Shown here in pieces: positions 39,601-44,557 of a stretch of DNA of 64,000 bases (the first letter of the stretch is position 1; every line of letters begins with the position of its first letter). The position numbers were made by a program, and so were the translations under genes. This DNA comes from Rallus limicola (lineage: Eukaryota; Chordata; Aves; Gruiformes; Rallidae). The notes under the pieces are model-generated. The model made no database searches and was not told where the DNA came from. It saw nothing but the letters and a program-made list of their open reading frames with translations. The stretch spans positions 2,778,501 to 2,842,500 of the forward strand of contig JAKCOZ010000041.1 in assembly GCA_022605955.1 (NCBI GenBank), given 5' to 3'.

Positions 39601-42600
39601 AGTGTTGGGGCCCAGCAAAGTGGCTTGCAGTGGGCTGAGACATCTGTGCACCTCTCCCACAGGTCAGCAGCAGCACGGCCAGGCTTTTTGAGCTCTTTTA
39701 ACAAGCTAATCTAACCCCAACAGCTAAAATCCCATCAACTCAACCAAATCCACCTCTGGAGATTAAAATATTGCATTCACCAAACAAAGACACTGCTCTG
39801 AGCTCCCCTGAACCTCACAGGAGACCCAGGGGGAGATTCAGCAAAGCCATTCCTGCTCAGCAGAAAGCCCCATTATCCAAGACCTGGAAGCAGCCAGCAG
39901 CTAATCCATAATCAGTCTCAGGAAACCTGAGCTTGTTTCTCTGGTGAGTTTGACTTCTCAGGAGGGGTCCCCAAATGATCACCCAAGGACCTGACCAAAG
40001 GGTACTGCAGCTGCTCTGCAGGGTGATGGACCTGTGCCTGCAGTTAACTGTTATGGAGGAGCCCTGTGGTGAACCCTGAGAAATCTTGATGCAGGACAGC
40101 AAGTTTTTATGAAGTCCATGGAAGAACACCAGTATTTATGCTGCTGGATACACAGAGGTCAGACAAGATGCTACCCTGGATCCTTCTGAGATGAGTTTTA
40201 TGAACCTGTGGCTATTTCTCACGTTCTAATGGATGTGACCACCTCTTTTCACTTCTCTTCCATGCTTTGATGTTCAGAGCACCGTGGAAGGATGTCTGAC
40301 TCACTCAGTGCTCATACCCTTACCCGTGGGACAAACTTTCCAAAAACAACTCTCATGACCTGGTCCCCAGGAGAGCTGCAACACCCTGTGCCACCCATCA
40401 GGGTGGCTTCCCCACAGTGCCCTGCTGCAGCAGCAGGCAGCTGGTTAGCACTTGGGATTTTGTTTAGTATATTTTCTTTTAAAAATATAATTAGATATAT
40501 TTATTATATAAAATAATATATATATTATATATATATACATACATATATACATATATATATACACATATGTATATATACACATATATAAAGCTGGGCTGGG
40601 TCAGCCTGGAGAAGAGAAGGCTGTGGGGGGACCTCATTGCAGCCTGCCAGTCCCTGAAAGGAGCAGAGACACAGGAGGGAATCAGCTTGTTCAAGGGCAG
40701 AGACTGGCAGGACAAGGGGGATGGAGTGAAGCTGAAGGAGGGAAGGTTTAAATTTGATCTTAGGGGGAAGTTCTTTGCAGAGAGAGTGGTGGGGGGCTGG
40801 AACAGGCTGCCCAGAGAGGGGGTGGGTGCCCCATGCCTGGGGGTGTTCAAGGCCAGGTTGGCTGGGGCCCTGGGCCACCTTGTGTAGCTCCAGGCCTGGA
40901 GGTTGGTGTCCCTGCCTGTGGCAGGGGAGTTGGAGCTCTGTGATCCTTGGGGTCCCTTCCAACCCAGACCAGTCTATTTTATTTATATATATATATATAT
41001 ATATATCAGGATTTTGACTTTATTTTAGCCTCCCAGCTGAAAAAGGTGCTGCCAGATGTTTGCCACAGGCAGAAGAACTGGAATTTCTGCGAGATACCCA
41101 ACCTCACACAGGGAGACACATCATGACATAGTTGCTGGGGACAAGGGGGTGATGCTTGAGCTGCCCCAGCCCACCCTGGTGTCCCCTGAAGGGGTTTGGT
41201 ACTCACCCAGCCCGTTTGCACAGTCATAGAAGTCAAAGCAATGCACAGTCCGATCCATCCCATACGGTCCCATGAGGGTCCTGAGAGAGAGAGAGAGAGA
41301 GAGGGAGAAGAAAGGTCTATTTCTTTCACAGGCTAAACCAAACACACCCAACCAACATGTGCATGAGGACAACCTTCCCACCACCCCAGATGTTGCCCAC
41401 AGAACGATGCTGACACGCAGGCTGAGGGTCACAGCCCTCACATTAAGCCAGTGCTGACCAAAAGCCACCCCCCCCCCCCCCCCCCCGCCTCCTGCCCCCC
41501 CAACGCCTGGAGTTCATATAAATAAATGAGAGAATATGTGCAGGGCTGGACATCATCCTCCCCACCCAGCAAATCTGATGGACCTGTCTGCGATTCATTA
41601 CCACAGATTAACAGGGCTGAACAGCTGTCCAGCTCCTGGGAAATGAGATCAGAGCTCAGACCAATGTTCCAGGAATAAACCAGTTTCACAAACACAGCCA
41701 GCCTGTAATGAAGACAGCCAGGCACGATCTGCTCCCGGGGTTTTGTAATGCAGGCAGTCTCCATCCCTGTGCCAGGGGGGTCTGGGAAAGGAGGGTTGCA
41801 AGGTTTGGTGACCCCCTTTGAGGACCTGGCTCATCAGGCTGATGGTGGGAGCATCTCATCATGAGGCAAAGTGGGTGCAAGGGCGTTGTACACCTGAGCT
41901 TCCACTGTGACAAGTGACTCCCTGCCTGCCCCCCCCCCCCCCAAATACCCACTGGCAAGGCAGGTGTCCCAAATAAATGACACCATAAGCTCCACTATGC
42001 TCAAGGTGGGGACCCCAGACTCCAAACATGGGATCACCGGTGCTTCCCCTCCTTAGGTGGTCACCCTGGTGAGGATAGGTGGACATGAGGATGAGTGGAC
42101 TGTGATCTGACAAACCCAGAGCCAGGCATGCCAGGTGGGAAGCCAGGGGTGGGGTGGTGGGCTCCCAAAACACTCCGCTTCCCAGGATTCAAGTCACAAA
42201 AGACAAGGAGTTTCTGAATCCATATCAGATCCCAAATCTGGATACAGTTGACAAGGAACACCACCACAGGACACAACAGACTCCTCAGAGTCCAACTATA
42301 TACAGGAGAGGAATAAGCCTCAAAGACTTCTCTTTGCAGGCACCCAAAATACCACTCCAAATATCCAGCTATCCACAATGCCAGTAAACCCCACCTCCAA
42401 GACCCAGACTGAAAGCTTTTTCTCCTCCTTATAAATAACCCCCTTTGATATTCTTGCAACATTTCCCATATTCAAAAGACCAGACAAACTGGCTGCATCT
42501 GGCTGTCAGAAAACAGAACCTGATGGCATCCCCAGGAAGCCAGATCAACCCCGGGCCCAGGCTGGTTCAACTGACCACCCAGGATTTTCTGAGCATTTTG

Positions 42601-43027
42601 AGTAAATGAGTAAAACAGTGAGGAAACTCCACCACAAATCAACAGGAACAGTTCAAACTGGGCTGAAATACAACATAAGGACAGAGGTTTTGGTAAAGCA
42701 GATGCCTACTTGATACGATCAACTTTCATCCCCCATTTGATGCGTGAATGGCAGAGCAGGACCCAGCTCTGCCTACAGCAGACACCCCAGAAACCCCACA
42801 ACAGGCACTAGTGATGATGTCCTCAGCTCCTCCTGCAGCCCACGAGTCACCCCTGCCACCACACCCTGGTCCTGCAGAAGCCACAGTAGATGGCCTTTGG
42901 CAAGAGGTGGCCGCTGAGACCCCCCCAAAGGCTGCCCCATGCCCCCTCCCTGCTTCCTGCCCTGGCTGCAGCGGGATTACCTGCTGATGATGATGGCTCC
43001 CTTGTAAAGGACAGAGACAGCGGGCAT
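2230..43027 (-). CDS. STXBP4-like protein with two PDZ domains, coiled coil and WW-like C-terminus (gene-level entry)
   Basis: Coding exons in transcript order: 43027-42981, 41280-41207, 36021-35926, 35195-35126, 34172-34098, 25400-25315, 24547-24427, 20637-20496, 19900-19794, 19373-19220, 17636-17564, 13711-13614, 10574-10478, 9332-9205, 8327-8235, 7541-7476, 7378-7190, 6892-6776, 4735-4522, 3187-3130, 2335-2230. Every junction keeps frame and the sum is about 736 codons with one stop. The domain order PDZ2, EF-hand-like segment, coiled coil and WW-like end is that of STXBP4 (Synip), which in mammals binds syntaxin-4 and controls GLUT4 vesicle fusion; its coiled coil also serves as a scaffold. 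The extra N-terminal PDZ is not in mammalian STXBP4. By eye, identity to human STXBP4 looks close to half in several exons, lower than I would expect for a bird orthologue, so a paralogue is the likelier reading. Partner and substrate are not known from sequence; a membrane-trafficking or junction scaffold role is inferred. Confidence 0.8.
3130..3187 (-). CDS. STXBP4-like exon: first part of degenerate WW domain
   Basis: 58 bp with a good acceptor (TATGTTTGCAG) and donor (GGA|GTAAGT). The phases (1 in, 2 out) fit both neighbours. It encodes [18 protein letters not shown]. Aligned to the STXBP4 WW domain, CLP and the [10 protein letters not shown] segment match CLP and ADGIKYFINH, but the strand between them with the first signature Trp (GWEEAYT) is absent. 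It may be a diverged exon, or a true WW exon may exist elsewhere in the intron. Confidence 0.55.
4163..4506 (-). mobile_element. CR1 LINE 3' fragment
   Basis: Inverse orientation, from the GAATGCCAGGGG 3' end to about TTAGGGGGAACC. Same subfamily as the copies at 14.8, 21.9, 31.5 and 44.3 kb. It lies in the same orientation as the host gene, directly downstream of the 4522 splice donor. Confidence 0.88.
4522..4735 (-). CDS. STXBP4-like exon: leucine-rich block before the WW-like end
   Basis: 214 bp open frame with phase 0 entry (after FVQ) and phase 1 exit, exactly what its neighbours need. The donor is ATG|GTAAGC; the acceptor ACATAG has a poor pyrimidine tract, so the 5' boundary is less certain. 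The end reads [20 protein letters not shown], comparable in position to LALESKELVKSVRALLD in STXBP4. The middle ([17 protein letters not shown]) is acidic and probably disordered. A minus-strand CR1 begins about 16 bp into the following intron. Confidence 0.7.
6776..6892 (-). CDS. STXBP4-like exon: end of coiled coil
   Basis: 117 bp, acceptor CTCCCTATCTCAG, donor CAG|GTGAAG. It encodes [20 protein letters not shown], then [19 protein letters not shown], matching QDLKKRIMVLDCQLRKSEMARK..KLLHFVE of STXBP4. Confidence 0.9.
7190..7378 (-). CDS. STXBP4-like exon: conserved central coiled coil
   Basis: 189 bp, acceptor CTGCCTCCAG, donor GAG|GTAATG. It contains [20 protein letters not shown] and then [20 protein letters not shown]. 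This is nearly superimposable on the STXBP4 stretch IHLAEAAQRQAHGMEMDYEE / VIRLLEAKITELKAQLA. It is the best-conserved part of the protein outside the PDZ domain and is phase 0 at both ends. Confidence 0.92.
7476..7541 (-). CDS. STXBP4-like exon: coiled coil
   Basis: 66 bp, acceptor TATTTTCTACAG, donor CAG|GTTAGT. It encodes [20 protein letters not shown] followed by Asn-Gln, charged with heptad leucines and valine. It corresponds to the KQRKQLTEELQNVKQ part of STXBP4. Confidence 0.8.
7857..8071. repeat. Minisatellite, 32-bp unit, about 6.7 copies
   Basis: Imperfect tandem copies of a unit built on CATCACAAACCACTGCTC + ATGTGAGGTGTGTC, drifting to GTCTGCC in the later copies. It sits in the intron between exons 7541 and 8235. 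Confidence 0.92.
8235..8327 (-). CDS. STXBP4-like exon: start of coiled coil
   Basis: 93 bp, acceptor CTGCCCCACAG, donor AAG|GTGGAG (a weaker donor). It encodes [20 protein letters not shown], then [11 protein letters not shown] with a clear heptad rhythm. Phase 0 at both ends, like the next three exons. Confidence 0.8.
8648..8950 (+). mobile_element. CR1 LINE 3' fragment with ATTCTATG tail
   Basis: About 300 bp, 5' truncated at CAATGGCAGGACAAGG and ending in two ATTCTATG units, the diagnostic CR1 tail. It is antisense to the host gene, in the intron between exons 8327 and 9205. Confidence 0.92.
9205..9332 (-). CDS. STXBP4-like exon: helix after the EF-hand-like loop
   Basis: 128 bp, acceptor TTCCTCACAG, donor CAG|GTCAGT. 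It encodes [19 protein letters not shown] and then [16 protein letters not shown], matching the FVQVARNLFCLQLDE..HEISNILD block of STXBP4 with a few extra residues. Confidence 0.85.
10478..10574 (-). CDS. STXBP4-like exon: EF-hand-like helix and loop
   Basis: 97 bp, acceptor TTTCTGCTCAAG, donor GAG|GTGAGT. It encodes [20 protein letters not shown], then [11 protein letters not shown]. The helix-loop pattern resembles a calmodulin-type EF hand ([11 protein letters not shown]), but the loop lacks the full set of Ca2+ ligands, so binding is doubtful. The same block exists in mammalian STXBP4 (NYLGIQPT..DSKGTVSFGDF). Confidence 0.85.
11333..11787. repeat. Interrupted palindrome (inverted arms about 53 bp)
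   Basis: The left arm 11333-11385 is the reverse complement of 11735-11787 with one mismatch. Between the arms, AGACCCATCT appears at 11386-11395 and again at 11725-11734, bracketing a roughly 330-bp segment that is a copy of 14657-14985. Removing that segment restores a single long palindrome centred on AGACCCATCT. Confidence 0.9.
11396..11724 (+). repeat. Duplicated segment (copy of 14657-14985) including part of a CR1
   Basis: About 98 bp of non-CR1 sequence (CTTCTTGTGCCAGTGGCACA onward) followed by a CR1 fragment (from about 11494) matches 14657-14985 with few differences. Shared non-CR1 flank rules out two independent CR1 insertions. This copy stops inside the CR1 and lacks its 3' end. 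Confidence 0.9.
12236..12597. repeat. Tandem array, about 119-bp unit, three copies
   Basis: Repeats begin around CCTCCAAACAAGGGACATGC at 12246, 12364 and 12483, so the period is 118-119 bp. Copies are highly similar. It is GC-rich and intronic. Confidence 0.9.
13614..13711 (-). CDS. STXBP4-like exon: entry to EF-hand-like segment
   Basis: 98 bp, acceptor TTTGGCTTTCCAG, donor CTG|GTAAGT. It encodes an Ala-rich start and then [17 protein letters not shown], matching the ISLNPSVRFKAEKLEM block that precedes the conserved LGI helix in STXBP4. Confidence 0.82.
14755..15180 (+). mobile_element. CR1 LINE 3' fragment
   Basis: 5'-truncated CR1 starting near GAAGATGCTGAAGGGCCTGG and running to the CR1 end at GCATTCTGGGATTCT. 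It belongs to the GAATGCCAGGGG subfamily. Its 5' flank (from 14657) was copied together with its first part to 11.4 kb. Confidence 0.9.
16688..17376 (-). mobile_element. CR1 LINE 3' fragment, about 690 bp
   Basis: The longest copy of its subfamily here, inverse orientation, starting ATAGAATCTCAGCCTGG (the CR1 3' end reversed) and reaching the GGGATCCTGGGCTCCATC region and a little beyond. It is in the sense direction of the host gene. Confidence 0.9.
17564..17636 (-). CDS. STXBP4-like exon: short linker
   Basis: 73 bp, acceptor TTGTTTTTCTAG, donor TCAG|GTAAGG. It encodes [20 protein letters not shown] followed by Leu-Thr-Ile-Ser. The [12 protein letters not shown] ending is reminiscent of the FSSPPEILIPK segment of mammalian STXBP4. 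Support is mainly phase consistency and splice-site quality. Confidence 0.7.
18740..18895 (+). mobile_element. Old, diverged CR1 3' end
   Basis: Contains a degraded CR1-type ending (GAGGTCTTTAAGAACAAAGA and CTTCCAGCCCTATGAC). It is clearly older than the other copies. Limits are approximate. Confidence 0.6.
19220..19373 (-). CDS. STXBP4-like exon: end of PDZ2 and linker
   Basis: 154 bp, acceptor TTTGTTGTTTAAG, donor GAG|GTAGGT. It opens with [13 protein letters not shown], the last PDZ strand, and continues into a Pro/Ser-rich linker (NNSPSPPPK). The region around GST corresponds to the part of mammalian STXBP4 that carries the reported Akt2 site. The match there is loose. Confidence 0.8.
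19794..19900 (-). CDS. STXBP4-like exon: second half of PDZ2
   Basis: 107 bp, acceptor TTTTGTCTAG, donor AG|GTAGGT. It encodes [20 protein letters not shown], then [15 protein letters not shown]. The alpha-B1 position aligns to His (about residue 260), as in class I PDZ domains that bind S/T-x-phi C-termini. Human STXBP4 has Phe there, as I recall it. The exon boundary before DGRL matches the one used in PDZ1. Confidence 0.92.
20018..20417 (+). mobile_element. CR1 LINE 3' fragment
   Basis: About 400 bp from GGGAGCTGGGCTAGGTCAGC to the tail GATTCTATGATT, ending only about 80 bp from the PDZ2 exon at 20496. It is antisense to the gene. Confidence 0.92.
20496..20637 (-). CDS. STXBP4-like exon: first half of PDZ2
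   Basis: 142 bp, acceptor CTCCCTTGCAG, donor AAG|GTAAGT. It encodes [19 protein letters not shown] and then the [17 protein letters not shown] stretch. The GLGL loop is at about residues 207-210. This part resembles the single PDZ of mammalian STXBP4 closely (ITIAK..GLGLKVLGG..GPLVYIQEIIPGGDCYK). It is the strongest single evidence for the family call. Confidence 0.92.
21853..22352 (-). mobile_element. CR1 LINE 3' fragment, about 500 bp
   Basis: Starts ATCATAGAATGCCAGGGG (reversed 3' end) and extends to the CCCAGCACTGGACACAACAC region. It is the best intact example of this subfamily in the window. Confidence 0.92.
23308..24090 (-). mobile_element. CR1 LINE 3' fragment of a different subfamily, about 780 bp
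   Basis: Reversed copy starting AGGATCACAAGGTTGGAAAAG. Its translation contains decayed CR1 ORF2 C-terminal sequence (motifs like [10 protein letters not shown] and [14 protein letters not shown]). Not translatable as a whole. Confidence 0.9.
24427..24547 (-). CDS. STXBP4-like exon: inter-PDZ Ser-rich linker, part 2
   Basis: 121 bp, acceptor TGCTGTTCAG, donor CA|GTACGT. It encodes [17 protein letters not shown], then Leu and Ser/Pro-rich sequence. It is probably disordered and could be phosphorylated (RSQSP, SHSP motifs). A G homopolymer of about 30 bases lies roughly 100 bp 5' of the acceptor in gene orientation. Confidence 0.8.
24648..24680 (+). repeat. Poly-G homopolymer of about 30 bases
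   Basis: An uninterrupted G run on the plus strand, so C on the transcribed gene's sense strand, about 100 bp 5' of the exon at 24547. Length may be inaccurate because homopolymers are hard to sequence. Confidence 0.85.
24756..24802. repeat. Short tandem repeat, 20-bp unit
   Basis: ACCACCCCTCTGCCAGCCCT occurs twice in full, with a third partial copy. Intronic and next to the G homopolymer. Confidence 0.75.
25315..25400 (-). CDS. STXBP4-like exon: inter-PDZ linker, part 1
   Basis: 86 bp, acceptor TTTATTTCCAG, donor GCA|GTGAGT. It encodes [11 protein letters not shown], a short amphipathic helix, then a Ser/Gly/Asn-rich stretch ending PILHGG. No domain is recognised, and mammalian STXBP4 has no equivalent. 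Phases 1 and 1 match the neighbours. Confidence 0.8.
25680..27402 (+). mobile_element. CR1 LINE with decayed reverse-transcriptase region
   Basis: About 1.7 kb in plus orientation. Broken reading frames carry CR1 ORF2 signatures: a stretch like [20 protein letters not shown], then [19 protein letters not shown] (the FD pair in place of the usual AFD motif) and [10 protein letters not shown]. It ends with a CR1 3' end (CCCTTCCAACCCTGATCATT, then GATTCTATGAA). Multiple stops and frameshifts make it inactive. It is antisense to the host gene, in the 8.7-kb intron between the linker exon and PDZ1. Confidence 0.93.
31487..31693 (+). mobile_element. CR1 LINE 3' fragment, short
   Basis: About 200 bp matching the 3' part of the GAATGCCAGGGG subfamily (GGTTGGACCCCATGAGCTCT to GGCATTCTGGGATTC). 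More diverged than its relatives. Confidence 0.88.
32885..33018. repeat. Tandem array, 33-bp unit, four copies
   Basis: Near-identical units containing AGTATAATAATTTGAGATGC + TATTCTTGCATTT. Because 33 is divisible by three, it creates a spurious open frame. Confidence 0.95.
34098..34172 (-). CDS. STXBP4-like exon: end of PDZ1
   Basis: 75 bp, acceptor TCTCACAG, donor AG|GTAAGG. It encodes AVDILRTAS and the final PDZ strand MRLLIARDD, ending about residue 121. The split codon AG|G (Arg) joins the Ser-rich linker exon about 8.7 kb away. Confidence 0.88.
35126..35195 (-). CDS. STXBP4-like exon: PDZ1 core ([13 protein letters not shown])
   Basis: 70 bp, acceptor TTTTTTCTAG, donor AG|GTACCA. It encodes [18 protein letters not shown], the most conserved PDZ signature, then the start of helix alpha-B. 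The first residue of alpha-B, which selects ligand class, aligns to Ser (about residue 94). It is neither the His of class I nor a hydrophobic residue of class II, so ligand preference cannot be called. Confidence 0.9.
35926..36021 (-). CDS. STXBP4-like exon: central part of PDZ1
   Basis: 96 bp, acceptor TTTTCCTCCAG, donor G|GTGAGT. It encodes [20 protein letters not shown] followed by a Pro-Gly-Gly turn and Ala-Tyr-Ala-Asp. This is the classic PDZ stretch from the ligand-binding strand to the GG-A-D turn ahead of RLQPGDQ. With the preceding exon it places the GLGI loop at about residues 39-42. Confidence 0.9.
40464..41008. repeat. TA-rich microsatellite split by a CR1 insertion
   Basis: (TA)n and TATACATA-type repeats occupy 40464-40587 and resume at 40974-41008, with a 5'-truncated CR1 between. 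Confidence 0.9.
40588..40975 (+). mobile_element. CR1 LINE 3' fragment inside the TA tract
   Basis: About 390 bp from GCTGGGCTGGGTCAGCCTGG to AACCCAGACCAGTCT. The usual GATTCTATG tail is missing and is replaced directly by TATTTTATTTATATA. Confidence 0.92.
41207..41280 (-). CDS. STXBP4-like exon: start of PDZ1
   Basis: 74 bp, phases fit both neighbours. It encodes the first PDZ strand and the beginning of the carboxylate-binding loop. The last codons give Asn-Gly-Leu, and the split Gly codon followed by Ile from the next exon completes a GLGI loop. The acceptor is CTCAG preceded by a pure (CT)n run, and the donor is G|GTGAGT. Confidence 0.8.
41283..41302. repeat. (GA)n run forming the splice-acceptor pyrimidine tract
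   Basis: On the minus strand this reads (CT)n directly before the acceptor CAG of exon 41280-41207. Confidence 0.85.
42981..43027 (-). CDS. STXBP4-like, first certain coding exon
   Basis: It starts [10 protein letters not shown] and ends with donor CAG|GTAATC. The split codon AG|G restores frame with the next exon. The start at 43027 is chosen because it is the nearest ATG to the PDZ domain; its context (AGCAAG before ATG) is acceptable with a purine at -3. The frame stays open further 5'. A pyrimidine-rich run of about 50 bases (minus strand, 43091-43140) lies upstream and looks like the polypyrimidine tract of this exon's acceptor. Confidence 0.7.
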
Positions 43028-43090
43028 CTTGCTTGCACCAGCAGCCCAGCCCTGCTGTGCACCAGCCACTCCAATTTGGCAGGAATCAGT

Positions 43091-43140
43091 TAAAGCAAGG
43101 AGGGAAAAAATGGGAAAAAAAAAAAAGAGGGAAAAAAAAG
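43091..43140 (-). promoter_or_regulatory. Long polypyrimidine tract 5' of the first certain coding exon
   Basis: The minus strand is nearly all T and C here. It lies 60-110 bp upstream of ATG 43027. It suggests that the acceptor is one of the AGs between 43040 and 43080, for example GTGCACAG, so exon 2 would start in 5' UTR. Confidence 0.45.
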
Positions 43141-44249
43141 GGGGAGGTCTGAGGGGATCACGTGGTCTCCCCTTATGCATGTTAATTCCACCCAACATTA
43201 ACACAGATCAGCTAAAAACATCTCCAACTTTAGATTAAAGCTTATGCAAGCCAAAGCCAACACGGCCTTCCCAATGAAGGGGGGGGGATCAGCACTGCCC
43301 ACCCCCACACACACCCAGCAGGGCTGTCACTCATTAACAAAACAGGAGCGTTATTTGGGTGCATCTTATTGTGCATCTTTGGGAACAGCCCCCCCCAAGG
43401 ACTAAAGGGGCAGCATTTGGTGTAGGACATGTGTGCTCACCACCCCTAAAGGCTTAAAAATCTATAGGAAAGCTTTGGCAAGAAACCAGACTGGAGCACT
43501 TGGGGGTTTAGGGGGTTGGGGTTGGTTTTATTCTTTTAGCATCTTGCCCAGCCCACACAAAGCAAGTTCAGCTGTTCTACTGCCTGCTGGGAGGGCAGAG
43601 ACATGATTTACCTTTAAACAGCCTCTTCCACCCCTGTCTGGGGTGCACATCATCCAGGCAGAGAAGCATGACAACCCCTGGTTTGTGGGATGTGGGGACA
43701 GAGGGATGAAGCAAGGTGACCCAAGGCTGGCCAGCAAGCATGGCTGGACCTGGAACAAGCCACTGCAGGGCTCAGCAGGAGCAGGGCTGTGTTCTTGGAG
43801 GGCACAATGTTGAAATGAAGAGACATTTCTCTCCTGGAGCTGCAGGAGGACACCAGCCCTGCATCCCTACACGCTCAGGGGAACAGCTAGGGGCACGAGT
43901 TAGCTCTCAGCCCCAGCTCCATCAGCAGTGTCCTCCTCACACTGCCCGCTCGGCCTGTCTCTGCAGCAGGCCTCATTAGCTAAACATCAGCCAGAGATCA
44001 GGCAGGGACATGCCTGCCTGGGACTGCAAATGCTTTGCCAAATCTTTCCTTGAATCCAATGGCCCAGGGGATGTTTTTAGCTGATCAGATGTTGCTTTTC
44101 CCCTGTGTGAACAGCTCATGTTGTTAGCAAGACTTTCCCCACGGCTGCGTGAAGCCTCGTGGGGCAGTACCAGGAGCTTGAAAGCAGGGACAAACATCAA
44201 GTGTTCCTGCATTTTAATCGCTTTGTTTTAAGTGAATTCCATGCAGGAG

Positions 44250-44557
44250 CATAGAATGCCAGAATCCCAGGGGCTGGAAGGGAGCTGGAGAGCTCCTGGG
44301 GTCCAACCCCCTGCCAAAGCAGCTCCCCAGCTCATAGTGCACAGGGCGGCGTCCAGACGGGGCTGGAATCTCTCCAGAGATGGAGACTCCACACCCCCCT
44401 GGGCAGCCTGGCCCAGGGCTCCCTCACCCTCACTGGGGAAAAGTTCTGCCCCAGCTTGGGGGGGAACTTCCTAGGCTCCAACTTGAGGCCATTGCCCCTT
44501 GTCCTGTCCACACAGGCACTGACAAGGGGCTGCCCATTTCCCCCTGCATCCCATAAA
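44250..44557 (-). mobile_element. CR1 LINE 3' fragment
   Basis: Reversed copy starting CATAGAATGCCAGAATCCCA and ending at CCCCCTGCATCCCAT. It is the last CR1 seen; none is found from here to 64,000. Confidence 0.92.

Larger units (their letters stand above)
36022..41206. other. Intron within PDZ1 (between exons 36021 and 41207)
   Basis: No exon is recognised. Repeat-free AT-rich blocks at 37890-38130 and 38400-38700 look like candidate conserved non-coding elements. A CR1 copy sits in a (TA)n tract at 40.5-41.0 kb. Confidence 0.45.

Noticed and set aside
2230..43027. Calling the gene plainly STXBP4
   Set aside because: The extra PDZ domain, the linkage to PPL and modest similarity to human STXBP4 argue for a paralogue; the symbol was left open.
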